Translations under genes and position numbers: made by a program | Assembly (NCBI GenBank): GCA_947624965.1 | Contig: CANQMN010000008.1 | Span: forward strand, 1-64,000 | Length of the DNA stretch: 64,000 nt | Source of the DNA: an uncultured Clostridia bacterium | Lineage (GTDB): Bacteria; Bacillota; Clostridia; Christensenellales; Borkfalkiaceae | Reading direction: 5' to 3' | The notes under the pieces: generated by a model | Database searches by the model: none | What the model was told of the DNA's origin: nothing | Seen by the model: the letters and a program-made list of their open reading frames with translations, nothing else | In this document: in pieces, positions 22,778 to 32,014 of the stretch | How the letters are laid out: every line of letters starts with the position of its first letter | Numbering within the stretch: position 1 is the first letter of the stretch

Positions 22778-24067
22778 TTAACCGTTTATTTGCGCTTTGA
22801 AACGTTCGATCGCTTCAAGGGACCGTTCGGCGAGAAGGCGCCGCCGCTCCTTCTTATCCCGCACGCCCTCGAAGCCGCCCTCCAAGATGCCGTAATTGGC
22901 GTTCATGGGCTGGAAATCTTCGCTTTCCGCCGCGATATAGCGGGAGAGCGCGCCGAGAACGGTCGTCGCGGGCGGAACGATCGGCTCCTTCCCGTTGAGT
23001 CTGCGCCAGAGGTGGATGCCCGCGAGAAGTCCGCTCGCGGCGCTCTCCACATACCCTTCCACCCCCGTGAGCTGTCCCGCAAAGAAAAGTTCGGGATTGC
23101 TCTTTGCCGAAAGATCCGCGCGCAGGACGCGCGGGGAGCGCAGAAAGGTATTGCGGTGCATCACGCCGTACCGCTCGTATTCGGCGTTTTTGAGGGCGGG
23201 GATCATGGAGAACACCCGCTTTTGTTCGCCGAATTTCAGGTTGGTCTGGCAGCCGACGAGCCCGTAGCTCGTGCCCGCGGCGTTCTCCTTGCGGAGCTGC
23301 AACACGGCGTACGGACGTTTTCCCCCGTCCGAAAGTCCCACGGGCTTGAACGTGCCGAAGCGGAGGGTATCCTCCCCCCGCGCCGCCATTACCTCGACGG
23401 GCATGCACCCTTCAAAAATTTCTCCCTTCTCGAAGGCGTGCAGATCGGCGCGTTCCGCGCCGACGAGCGCACGGACGAACGCCGTGTACTCCTCCTTCGT
23501 CATGGGACAGTTGAGATAGTCCCCCGTGCCCCGCCCGTAGCGGTCCTGCACGAACGTCCTCGAAAAGTCGATGCTCTCCGCGGAGACGATGGGCGCGGAC
23601 GCATCGTAAAAGCAGAGCGCGCCGCCGAATGTCCGTTCCAACGCCTGATACAGCCCGCCGGACGTGAGCGGTCCCGTCGCGACGATCCCCCGCGCGGGGA
23701 GTTCGGTCTCCTCCGCGCAACGGAACGATATCTCACCCCGTTCCCGCAATTTTCGGGTAACGGTCGTGGCAAACGCCGCCCTGTCCACGGCGAGCGCGCC
23801 GCCCGCGGGCACCCGCGTCGCCTCCGCCGCCGCCATCGTGATCGAGCCGAGCCTGCGCATCTCTTCCTTCAACAGTCCGCAGGCGTTGCCGTATACATCG
23901 TCGCTTTTGAGCGAGTTGGAACAGACGAGCTCGCAATAATCCGCATTGGAATGCGCCGCCGTAAAGCGGGCGGGTTTCATATCCGTAAGCTCGGCGCAAA
24001 CGCCGTGCGTCGCCAAAAAATACGCCGCCTCGCTCCCCGCGAGCCCTCCGCCGACGATCTTAACCAT
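22778..24067 (-). CDS. trmFO: TrmFO, folate-dependent tRNA U54 methyltransferase
   Basis: A 429-residue FAD enzyme (formerly Gid) that makes 5-methyluridine 54 in tRNA from methylene-tetrahydrofolate. The FAD fingerprint VKIVGGGLAGSEAAYF opens the protein; LVCSNSLKSDD and GQLTGVEGYVESAASGLLAG are family signatures. Its first codons overlap the end of topA by 8 bp. Confidence 0.96.
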   Translation of the reverse strand: MVKIVGGGLAGSEAAYFLATHGVCAELTDMKPARFTAAHSNADYCELVCSNSLKSDDVYGNACGLLKEEMRRLGSITMAAAEATRVPAGGALAVDRAAFATTVTRKLRERGEISFRCAEETELPARGIVATGPLTSGGLYQALERTFGGALCFYDASAPIVSAESIDFSRTFVQDRYGRGTGDYLNCPMTKEEYTAFVRALVGAERADLHAFEKGEIFEGCMPVEVMAARGEDTLRFGTFKPVGLSDGGKRPYAVLQLRKENAAGTSYGLVGCQTNLKFGEQKRVFSMIPALKNAEYERYGVMHRNTFLRSPRVLRADLSAKSNPELFFAGQLTGVEGYVESAASGLLAGIHLWRRLNGKEPIVPPATTVLGALSRYIAAESEDFQPMNANYGILEGGFEGVRDKKERRRLLAERSLEAIERFKAQING

Positions 24068-26270
24068 CGGAGGGCGCGCGCGCAGGCGCGGGCTCTTTAT
24101 AGGAGCACTCCTTGTTGGAACAGCGCACGCCGCCGCGCGCCGTCTTGACGAGCGCGCCGCCGCACGCGGGGCACTTCTTCCCCGTGGGCTCGTCCCAGCT
24201 CATGAACTTGCACACGGGATATCCGCTGCAACCGTAATACAGTTTGCCCGCGCGGGAGCGAAGCCGCTTGGTCGGCTTCCCGCAGTCGGGACAGATGCCC
24301 GCAAAACTTTCCTCCTTTTTCTCCCCGTAGGGAAGGGTGGATTTGCAGGTGGGATAATCGGGACAGGCGAGGAATTTTCCGTACCTGCCGCTCTTCACCG
24401 TCATGAGACGCCCGCATCTGGGACAGGGAACATCGGAGATCTCCGCCTCCCCCTCGCTGATGATGTTGGAGCACGCGGGATAGTTGGAACAGGCGAGATA
24501 CTTGCCGTACTTGCCCGTTTTGCGCACCATGGGATGCCCGCACTTCTTACAGAGGATCTCCGTCAGCTCGTCGCCGTCCGTCCCCGCATGGCGGAGCTGT
24601 TCTTCAAAGGGCGGATAGAATGCGGCGATGATGGCGTGCCAGTCCCTGCCGCCGTCCTCGATCTCGTCCAGCTTCTTTTCCATGTCCGCGGTAAAGCCGA
24701 CGTCCATGACGTCGGGGAAGTACCGCACGAGCATGTCCGTGATGGAATAGGCGACCTCGGTGGGCTTCATGTATTTGCCGTCTTTTTCGACGTATTTGCG
24801 CTTGTTGAGCACGGAGATGATGGAAGCGTACGTAGACGGTCTGCCGATGCCCTTGTCCTCCATCGCCTTTACGAGGGAGGCGTCCGTATAGCGGACGGGC
24901 GGCTTCGTGAACTTCTGCTCGGGCTTTACGGAGAGCGGCGTGAGCGCGTCCCCCTCCGAAAGAGGCGGGAGAAGTTCCGTCCGTTCCTCTTCGTCCTCCT
25001 TCTTCACGTCCTGCCAGACGGCGGTGTAGCCTGCGAATTTCAACGCCTTGCCGCTCGCCCGCAGCCCGTATGCGCCGTTCGCGATCTCGATCTGCATCGC
25101 GTCGTACTGCGCTTCCGCCATCTGCGAGGCGATGAACCGCTCGTAGATGAGTTTGTACACGTTGTAGTGCTTCTTGTCGAGCATCTTCTTCGCGCGCTCG
25201 GGCGTGAGATGCACGTCGATGGGACGGATCGCCTCGTGCGCGTCCTGCGCGCCCTTCTTGGACGCGTAGAAGTTGGGCTTTGCAGGGGCGTATTCGTTCC
25301 CGAACGTCTCGCGGATATACCCGAGCGCCGCCGCCTGCGCGTCCTCGGAGACGCGCGTGGAGTCCGTTCGGATGTAGGTTACGAACGCGACATGCCCGTC
25401 CCCTTCGATCTCCAACCCCTCATAGAGATGTTGCGCCATGAGCATGGTCTCGGGGGCGGAATAGCCCAGCTTGTTGGAGGCGTCCTGTTGGAGGGTGGAC
25501 GTCGTGAAGGGCGCGGGCGCGTGCGACTTCGCGACGCTCTTTTTCACGCTCGCGACGGTATAGCCGCCCGCGGCGAGCGCGGAAAGCGCCGCGTCCGCCT
25601 GCTTGCCGCTCTTTATCCGCAGTTTTTTTCCGTTCTCCTTTTCGAGGACCGCGCGGAAGGGCGCGAACCGCTTCTTGCCGTCCTGCAATTCGACGGAGAT
25701 CGTCCAGTATTCCTCGGGCACGAACGCGGAGATCTCGCGCTCCCTGTCCACGACGAGGCGGAGCGCGACCGACTGCACCCTGCCCGCCGAAAGTCCGTTT
25801 TGGATCTTGTTGTTGAGGAGCGGGGAGAGCTTATAGCCCACGAGGCGGTCCAGAACGCGGCGCGCCTGCTGGGCGTCCACGAGATTGTAGTTCACCGTGC
25901 GCGGATGTTCGAGCGCGCGCTCCACGGCGCGCGGAGAGATCTCGTTGAATTCGATGCGGTTCTTTCCCTCCTCGGGCAGTCCCAACACCTGTTGCAGATG
26001 CCACGAGATCGCCTCCCCCTCGCGGTCGGGGTCGGTCGCGAGATACACTTTTCCCGCGCGGCGCGCCTCCTCCGCGAGCCGCTTTATCGTCTCCTCCTTG
26101 CCGGGCGAGGTAACGTACTTGGGCTCGAAGTTTTTTTCCACCGCGACGCCGAGCTTCTTTTCGGGAAGGTCGCGAATGTGTCCGCCCGAAGCGTCCACGC
26201 GGTACTTGCCTTTGAGGTATTTGGAGATTGTTTTCGCCTTGGAGGGCGATTCCACGATGATAAGGTCCAT
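24060..26270 (-). CDS. topA: DNA topoisomerase I
   Basis: A 736-residue type IA topoisomerase relaxing negative supercoils. The Toprim domain starts MDLIIVESPSKAK; LATDPDREGEAISWH binds metal; the active-site Tyr is at about 299 (FVTYIRTDSTR); NGLSAGRVQSVAL follows the gate region. The C-terminus has four zinc ribbons (CKKC, CPRC, CPDC and CPAC with their partner Cys pairs), slightly more than the usual three of Escherichia coli. It sits 14 bp behind dprA. Confidence 0.97.
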   Translation of the reverse strand: MDLIIVESPSKAKTISKYLKGKYRVDASGGHIRDLPEKKLGVAVEKNFEPKYVTSPGKEETIKRLAEEARRAGKVYLATDPDREGEAISWHLQQVLGLPEEGKNRIEFNEISPRAVERALEHPRTVNYNLVDAQQARRVLDRLVGYKLSPLLNNKIQNGLSAGRVQSVALRLVVDREREISAFVPEEYWTISVELQDGKKRFAPFRAVLEKENGKKLRIKSGKQADAALSALAAGGYTVASVKKSVAKSHAPAPFTTSTLQQDASNKLGYSAPETMLMAQHLYEGLEIEGDGHVAFVTYIRTDSTRVSEDAQAAALGYIRETFGNEYAPAKPNFYASKKGAQDAHEAIRPIDVHLTPERAKKMLDKKHYNVYKLIYERFIASQMAEAQYDAMQIEIANGAYGLRASGKALKFAGYTAVWQDVKKEDEEERTELLPPLSEGDALTPLSVKPEQKFTKPPVRYTDASLVKAMEDKGIGRPSTYASIISVLNKRKYVEKDGKYMKPTEVAYSITDMLVRYFPDVMDVGFTADMEKKLDEIEDGGRDWHAIIAAFYPPFEEQLRHAGTDGDELTEILCKKCGHPMVRKTGKYGKYLACSNYPACSNIISEGEAEISDVPCPRCGRLMTVKSGRYGKFLACPDYPTCKSTLPYGEKKEESFAGICPDCGKPTKRLRSRAGKLYYGCSGYPVCKFMSWDEPTGKKCPACGGALVKTARGGVRCSNKECSYKEPAPARAPSDG

Positions 26271-26284
26271 TCTTTCTCCTTGTT

Positions 26285-27292
26285 TCAGACAGCCGTGTAG
26301 CGGTTTCCGCCCGCCTTCACGACGAGATTTTTGAGTTCGAGCGAGGCGAGCGTCGCCGCCGCCTCGTATACGGGGATCTCCGCCCGTTCGGCGATGACCG
26401 CCGCGTGAAGTTCACCGCTCTCTTTGAGAACGGTAAGAACGCGCCGTTCGGCGGGGGTAAGCGGGACTTCCTCCCGCACGTCCTCCTGCATCCCATAGGC
26501 GGCGAAGATGTCCTCCGCGCCCGTCGCGAGATACGCGCCCTTTTTGATGAGTTCGTTGCACCCCTCGCCCTGCGCCGCGCCCGGATTGTGGGGAAAGGCG
26601 AACACGTCCCGCCCGCCGTCCAGCGCGAAATTCGCGGTGATGAGCGCGCCGCTCCGCTTGCCCGCGGAGACGACGAGCGTCCCCTCCGCAAGCCCCGCGA
26701 GAATGCGGTTGCGCGCGATGAAGTGAAATTTTTTGCTCTGCGTGCCGAAGGGATATTCGGTGAGGAGCAGTCCCGCCCGTCTCACCCGCTCCTTCAAAGA
26801 GGCGTGTGCGGCGGGGTAGCACCCGTCGATGCCGCAGGGCAGCACGCACACGGGGGAGCCGCCCGCGAGCGCGCCTTCGAGCGCGGCGGCGTCTCCGCCT
26901 TCGGCGAGCCCCGTTACGACGGCAAAGCGGCGGGAGAGCCGTTCCGCGGTGAGTTTTGCGAGCTTTTCCGCCCACGGCGGGGTAATGCGGGAACCGACGA
27001 TACAGAACATGCGCGCTTTGAGCAGTTCCCGCCTGCCCGCGCCGAAGAGAAGAAGGGGCGGCGACGGGCTATTTTTGAGGAGCGCGGGGTAATCCTCGTC
27101 GAGAAGGGAGACGGCAAAGACTTCTTCCCGCTCCATGCGCGCAAGAAGCCGCCCGACCTCTTCCTCCCCGCTTTCGGTGAGGAGCTCCGCGGGACGGGAA
27201 ACGGCGCGGAGCCGCGCGACGCGTTCCCGATATTCGAGCCCCGCGCACGCGCACAGCCAAAGCATTCCCTTCTCGTCCGAGGAAAATTCCAT
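26285..27292 (-). CDS. dprA: DprA, DNA-processing protein
   Basis: A 335-residue DprA (Smf) protein that loads RecA on incoming single strands in natural transformation. The Rossmann-like core shows IVGSRITPPW, VVTGLAEGGDAAALEGAL, CVLPCGIDGCYP, and SGALITANFALDGGRDVFAFP; a winged-helix DML1-type domain follows at about 275-335. Three bases separate it from comM. Confidence 0.94.
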   Translation of the reverse strand: MEFSSDEKGMLWLCACAGLEYRERVARLRAVSRPAELLTESGEEEVGRLLARMEREEVFAVSLLDEDYPALLKNSPSPPLLLFGAGRRELLKARMFCIVGSRITPPWAEKLAKLTAERLSRRFAVVTGLAEGGDAAALEGALAGGSPVCVLPCGIDGCYPAAHASLKERVRRAGLLLTEYPFGTQSKKFHFIARNRILAGLAEGTLVVSAGKRSGALITANFALDGGRDVFAFPHNPGAAQGEGCNELIKKGAYLATGAEDIFAAYGMQEDVREEVPLTPAERRVLTVLKESGELHAAVIAERAEIPVYEAAATLASLELKNLVVKAGGNRYTAV

Positions 27293-27295
27293 CGT

Positions 27296-28819
27296 TTACC
27301 CCATTTTATCGTAGATGCGGTAGGAGACCGCCTCGTACACGTGCTTGGGCAAGATCTCCTCGCTGCCGTCCAGATCGGCGATCGTGCGGGCGACCTTGAT
27401 GATCCGCCCGCGGGCGCGCGCGGAGAGCTTCATCCGCTCGAACGCGGCGCGCAAAATTTTCTCGCTCTCCTCCGTGAGCGCGCAAAACGCGGCGATCTCC
27501 CGCTCCCCCATTTCGGCGTTCGTGGAGATGCCGCTTTGGGAAAAGCGATGCCGCTGGATGTTCCGCGCGACGTCCACCCGCTCCTTCACCTGCGAGGAAG
27601 TTTCCCGCTTCTCCGTCGAGACGAGCTCGTCGTAGCTCACGTTGTCCACTTCCACTTGCAGATCGATGCGGTCGAGAAGGGGTCCCGAGACCTTTTTGCG
27701 GTAGGCGCGGATCTCGGCGGGCGTACACGAACAGGTGAGGTTGGCGGAACCGTAGTTGCCGCAGGGACAGGGATTCATGCTCGCGCAGAGCATGAACCGC
27801 GCGGGGAAGGTTACCGTGCCGCCCGCGCGGGAGACGGTGATCTTGCCGTCTTCGAGGGGCTGGCGGAGCGCCTCCAACGTGGAGCGCTTATATTCGGGCA
27901 ACTCGTCCAAAAAGAGCACGCCGCCGTGCGCGAGGGAGATCTCCCCGGGGTGCACGACGCGGTTTCCGCCGCCGCACATCGAGACGGTGGTCGCCGTATG
28001 GTGCGGGGTGCGGAAGGGGCGTTCGCTGACGATCCCCTCCTCGCCGAGCACGCCCGCGACCGAATGGATCTTGGTGATTTCGAGCGCTTCGTCGAAGGAG
28101 AGGTCGGGCATGATCCCGGGAAGGCACCGCGCGAGCATCGTCTTGCCCGTTCCGGGAGGACCCACCATGAGCAGATTGTGTCCGCCCGCGACCGCGATTT
28201 CCAGCGCGCGGCGGGCGAGCGGCTGTCCCTTTACGAACTTCAAATCGGCGGAATTTTTCTTCTCCGCATGCGGGACGAATTCCGCCGTTTCGAGGGGAAG
28301 GATGCGCTCCGTTCCCATCACGTGCCGCACGACTTCCGTCAGCGTGCACGCGGGATAGATCTCCGCGCCGCCGAGATAGCGCGCCTCCGCGGCGTTGGCG
28401 GCGGGAATGACGAAACGGCTGAACCCGTGCCCCTTCGCCGAGATGAGAATGGGCAACAGCCCGCTCACGGGACGGAGATCGCCGTTCAGGGCGAGTTCAC
28501 CCAAAAAGACGGTGTCCTTCAAGTCCGCCCCGACGAGCTGTTCGCTCGCCTTCAACAGGCTCACCGCCACGGCGAGGTCGAACGCCGCGCCCTCCTTGCG
28601 GATATCGGCGGGCGCGAAATTGATGGTGATCTTATTCATGGGGAAGAGCATCCCGCTGTTTTTCAGCGCGGAGCGCACGCGCTCCTTGGATTCCTTCACC
28701 GCGGTATCGGGAAGCCCCACCATGTCGTAGGCGGGGATCCCCTTGTTGACGTCCGTCTCGACTTCGACAGGCACGCCTTCGAGACCGTTCAGGCAATAAC
28801 AGACGATTTTCGCGATCAT
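27296..28819 (-). CDS. comM: ComM/YifB family AAA+ helicase
   Basis: A 507-residue AAA+ protein of the magnesium-chelatase-like ComM family; in Vibrio it is a branch-migration helicase for transformation. An N-terminal Lon-protease-like fold (about 1-170), Walker A GPPGTGKT, Walker B VLFLDELPEY, and a zinc-binding CPCGNYGSANLTCSC segment are visible. Together with dprA it suggests a capacity for DNA uptake, though no uptake pilus genes are in the window. Confidence 0.94.
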   Translation of the reverse strand: MIAKIVCYCLNGLEGVPVEVETDVNKGIPAYDMVGLPDTAVKESKERVRSALKNSGMLFPMNKITINFAPADIRKEGAAFDLAVAVSLLKASEQLVGADLKDTVFLGELALNGDLRPVSGLLPILISAKGHGFSRFVIPAANAAEARYLGGAEIYPACTLTEVVRHVMGTERILPLETAEFVPHAEKKNSADLKFVKGQPLARRALEIAVAGGHNLLMVGPPGTGKTMLARCLPGIMPDLSFDEALEITKIHSVAGVLGEEGIVSERPFRTPHHTATTVSMCGGGNRVVHPGEISLAHGGVLFLDELPEYKRSTLEALRQPLEDGKITVSRAGGTVTFPARFMLCASMNPCPCGNYGSANLTCSCTPAEIRAYRKKVSGPLLDRIDLQVEVDNVSYDELVSTEKRETSSQVKERVDVARNIQRHRFSQSGISTNAEMGEREIAAFCALTEESEKILRAAFERMKLSARARGRIIKVARTIADLDGSEEILPKHVYEAVSYRIYDKMG

Positions 28820-28831
28820 ATCGCCGCCCCC

Positions 28832-30928
28832 TTACGCGAAGAATTTCGCCATGAAGGACGCGGGAAGCGGAACGGAGAACGTAAACACGAGAAGAAGCGC
28901 AAAGCCCGCGATGAGCAGTCCCAGCCCGACCCAGCAGAGAATGCGGCAGACCTTGCCCGCCTTTCCCTCCTGTTCGGTATAGCGGCGCACGGCGTCGCCG
29001 AAGAGCGCGGCGGCAAAGACGAACGCCGCGAGCAGGAACGCGAGCGCGCCCTGCGCGAAGAACGCGGTCGCGAGCGAGAGCACGATGCCCGCAAGCGGCA
29101 CGCAGATGCGGCGGAGCTCCTTGCGTTGCTCTTTTCCGATCTCCTTCGCCATGATGATGCGCACGAGGCGGTACGCCGCATAGACCACGCCTGCGAGCGC
29201 GCAGAGAAGCGCGACGAAGTTGAACGTCGCGAGCGTTACCGCATACGTGCCGCCCGTGCCTTGGAACAGGCGGTAGAAGAAAAGCGATCCCGTGGACGCC
29301 GTGCGCTCCGTTCCGCCCACGAAGCCCGCGGCGAACGCCTTCCACGCGAGCCCGAAGATGCCGTTCGCGGGCGCGGAGGGATCGTCGTAAACGCGCATAT
29401 AGGCGTACGAGGCGGGGACCATCGCGATGAGCGCGATGACGAACAGCCCCAAAAGAAGGGTGAGCCCGAACACGACGGGCGCGAGAATGTTTTTATAGCG
29501 GTACTCCGCGGCGACCTTCGCCTTCTCGGAGGGAACGGACCGCTCCCCTTCCGCGGCGGGCTGCTCCCCTTCCGCGGCGAGCTGCGCTCCCTCCGCGGGA
29601 ACGGGCGCCTCCTCCGCCTCCGTCTTGGCGAGACGGTAGCGCATCGCCGCCCTCTGGCGGAACATGCCGCAGACGAACAGCGCGACGACGCCCGCGACGG
29701 GCACGACGAATGCGCCGTTCACGCAGACCGCGGCGGCGCCGAAGATCCCCGAGAGCGCAAGGGGAACGGCGGACCCGAGGGAGGCTTTTTTCATGCCGCC
29801 CGCATAGAAGCGGTGGCAGAGATCGAGCGAAAGAACAAAGAAGAACAAGCCGATCGTAAGCGGCGTTCCGAAGTGTCCGAGGGCGAATGCGGCATTGGAG
29901 AGCGCGTACAAAAGCGCGAACACGAACGCCGCCTTATCGCTCCGCGTAAGCCGTTTCACGAGGAAATACCCCGCGACGAGCACGCCGAACGAGGCGAGCA
30001 TGGGGAAGAAGCGCAGTCCGAACGGGCTGACGCCGAAGATCGCCGTGCCGAGCGCGAGCAGATCCAAGCCCAGCGCGTTGTAAGATCTGTCGCCGAAATA
30101 ATAGCCGATGTTTTCGGGATCGTACTTATTGCCCTCTTGGAAATGTTCGAGCATGAGAAGGGAGGAGACTTCCTCCTGTCCGTAGCGGTAGAAGGAGGAC
30201 TGCGACGAGGCGGGGATCTCCTGCGCGTCGAGGAGCTTTTTCGCCTCTTCGAGCGCTTGCGCGCGCGTTTCGCCCGCCGCCGAATTATAGACGAGCTCGG
30301 TCTGCTCCCCCTCGTAAATTTCGGCGGGAACGACGCAATATTCGCCCGTCCCTTGGTTGCCGTCCAGCTTTTCGCCCACGAACACGATCTCGTTGATGCG
30401 CACGTTGCAGTTGCGCGCCGTGAGTTTGTAGTACTGATAGGAGCTGATGCGCCAGCCGTCCTCCGGGATCTCGAAAGGCTCCGTCCAGTTCCAAAGCGCG
30501 TTCTCCGTCGCCGCGACGGTCTGCTTCCCGTCCTCGGCGGACTGATCGGCTTGGCGGAAATTCGCGATGGACGCCTCCACATAGTTGGGATAACTGCTCG
30601 TTACCGAATAGGCGCGCCCGAGGCGGAGCGTCGCGACGGCGCCCTCCTGCGCATAGATCGCGCCCACGTTGAGATAGATATGCTTGACGACAAGCGGCGT
30701 GGTCGACGACGAAGAGCCGTCCTCCGTCTCCTCCCGATAGTCGGAGAGGTGAAAGACGATGGCGGGCTCCACCGCGGAGCTTCCCCGCGTTTTCAGCTCG
30801 TACGAGCCGCCCGTCGTCGCCGTGGCGCCGAGCGTCCCGAGTCCGACGGCGAGAAACGCGAAGGCGAGAATGAGGAAGGCGCAAAAATACGCGGAATAGG
30901 ATTTGAGCTTTGCAAACATTTTTCGCAT
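28832..30928 (-). CDS. GT-C fold (GT39/ArnT-like) membrane glycosyltransferase, tentative
   Basis: A 698-residue protein. One N-terminal helix (about 10-33) is followed by a roughly 220-residue exported domain and then ten or more helices. NIGYYFGDRSYNALGLDLLALG and the following helices resemble the phospholipid-carrier-dependent mannosyltransferase (GT39) superfamily, but I see no clear catalytic Asp-Glu pair in the first loop, so the assignment is weak. A cytosolic loop near 440-470 has imperfect repeats (AEGAQLAAEGEQPAAEGER). It heads the comM-dprA-topA operon with only 12 bp to comM. The ATG at 30928 is preceded by AAGGAA; 30919 is an alternative start. Confidence 0.55.
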   Translation of the reverse strand: MRKMFAKLKSYSAYFCAFLILAFAFLAVGLGTLGATATTGGSYELKTRGSSAVEPAIVFHLSDYREETEDGSSSSTTPLVVKHIYLNVGAIYAQEGAVATLRLGRAYSVTSSYPNYVEASIANFRQADQSAEDGKQTVAATENALWNWTEPFEIPEDGWRISSYQYYKLTARNCNVRINEIVFVGEKLDGNQGTGEYCVVPAEIYEGEQTELVYNSAAGETRAQALEEAKKLLDAQEIPASSQSSFYRYGQEEVSSLLMLEHFQEGNKYDPENIGYYFGDRSYNALGLDLLALGTAIFGVSPFGLRFFPMLASFGVLVAGYFLVKRLTRSDKAAFVFALLYALSNAAFALGHFGTPLTIGLFFFVLSLDLCHRFYAGGMKKASLGSAVPLALSGIFGAAAVCVNGAFVVPVAGVVALFVCGMFRQRAAMRYRLAKTEAEEAPVPAEGAQLAAEGEQPAAEGERSVPSEKAKVAAEYRYKNILAPVVFGLTLLLGLFVIALIAMVPASYAYMRVYDDPSAPANGIFGLAWKAFAAGFVGGTERTASTGSLFFYRLFQGTGGTYAVTLATFNFVALLCALAGVVYAAYRLVRIIMAKEIGKEQRKELRRICVPLAGIVLSLATAFFAQGALAFLLAAFVFAAALFGDAVRRYTEQEGKAGKVCRILCWVGLGLLIAGFALLLVFTFSVPLPASFMAKFFA

Positions 30929-31488
30929 GGGTATGTGTTCCTTCTTTCCCTATTATATTGTCTCTATTCTAACCGATAAAACGTAAATTGTAAACGGATT
31001 TTCGGGTCTTTCGCGAAAAAATTTTCCCCGAATGCGGCGGCGGGCGGAGCGTCCGCGCAAAAAAACAGCCCGCGCGGCGGGCGCTTTCCTTCGCGCTCGG
31101 CAACAGCGGTACGGGCAACTTTCCCTCCTCCCCCCCACCCTACCCTCCCCCTCGCGTTGCAAGGGAGAGGTGAAAAAGTCCCCCTTGTTGAGGGAATCCT
31201 TCCGAAAGAGCGAAATATATCCCTCCCTACAAGAAGAACAGAATACATACACCCCCAAAAAAGGCTAAAATATACACCCCCTCCAAGCGAGCTAAAATAA
31301 CATCTCCCCTTTCAAGAGAGCTAAAATATACACCTCCCTCTTTCAAGAGAGCTAAAATATACACCCCCCAAGAAAGCTAAAATAACACCTCCCCCTTTGC
31401 AAGGGGGAGGGTTGGGTGGGGGTTGAACTCCTCTGCGCTCCTTTGTTTCCTCCCCCTCTCTCTTCCTAATGGAAGGGAAAAAGCGGAC
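30929..31488. repeat. Repeat-rich spacer between rplS and the GT39-like gene
   Basis: Two G/C-run palindromes (about 31125-31175 and 31385-31430) flank five tandem copies of an AT-rich unit beginning GCTAAAATA, at 31264, 31291, 31320, 31351 and 31376 (spacing 25-31 bp). Several units carry CTTTCAAGAGA, a small inverted repeat. The promoter of the GT39-like gene probably lies at the left edge: TATAAT at 30952-30957 with a poor -35 (TTTATC). I see no gene. Confidence 0.8.
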
Positions 31489-31524
31489 AAAAAAACAGCC
31501 CGCCATCGACTTTTGGCGAGCTGT
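31489..31524 (-). terminator. Intrinsic terminator of rplS
   Basis: ACAGCTCGCC and GGCGGGCTGT pair on the minus strand and are followed by seven T. Confidence 0.85.
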
Positions 31525-31540
31525 CTTTTTTGTTGCTTTC

Positions 31541-31885
31541 TTACTTCTTTTCCTTGATTTTCGCGGCTTTGCCCGTGAGTCCACGCAGGTAGTAGAGCTT
31601 CGCTCTTCTCACCTTGCCCGCTCTCACCACCGTAACATAGGCGACTTTGGGGGAGTGGAGAGGGAAGCAACGCTCTACGCCGACGCCGAACGAAAGGCGG
31701 CGCACCGTAAACGTCTCGCGGATCCCGCCGTTCTTTTTGGCAATGACGACGCCCTCGAAATTCTGGACTCTTTCCTTGCCGCCTTCGATAATGCGGTAGC
31801 CCACTTTCACGGTGTCGCCGACGTTGAACGCGGGCGTTTCCTGCTTCATGCCCTCGGCTTCGATTGCCTCGATCAGACCGTTCAT
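31541..31885 (-). CDS. rplS: Ribosomal protein L19
   Basis: A 114-residue L19, a 50S protein at the interface with the small subunit. [35 protein letters not shown] and [14 protein letters not shown] are diagnostic. GGAGG lies upstream of the ATG at 31885. It is transcribed alone from its own promoter, without the common trmD/rimM neighbours. Confidence 0.97.
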   Translation of the reverse strand: MNGLIEAIEAEGMKQETPAFNVGDTVKVGYRIIEGGKERVQNFEGVVIAKKNGGIRETFTVRRLSFGVGVERCFPLHSPKVAYVTVVRAGKVRRAKLYYLRGLTGKAAKIKEKK

Positions 31886-31957
31886 TGACCTATACCTCCG
31901 TATTTACGCGACGTTCGTGCCCGTTTTCGGCAGAGGACCGCCCGAAGTCATAAAGGA

Positions 31958-31985
31958 TTATAAAGGATATCTCGGAAAAAATCAA
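31958..31985 (-). promoter_or_regulatory. Promoter of rplS
   Basis: Minus-strand TTGATT (31980-31985), 16 bp, TATAAT (31958-31963). Confidence 0.6.
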
Positions 31986-32014
31986 CCGATTTTGCGTGCG
32001 TTTTGCAAAATTTT

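Noticed and set aside
26405-30979. 1524-codon open frame on the plus strand across dprA, comM and the GT39-like gene
   Set aside because: Impressive length but it is the antisense of three recognised genes and its translation is Arg/Glu/Gly-rich without motifs. Long antisense frames are common at this GC content.
31264-31400. CRISPR array
   Set aside because: Repeats are short and imperfect, spacing varies from 25 to 31 bp with no unique spacers, and no cas genes are near.
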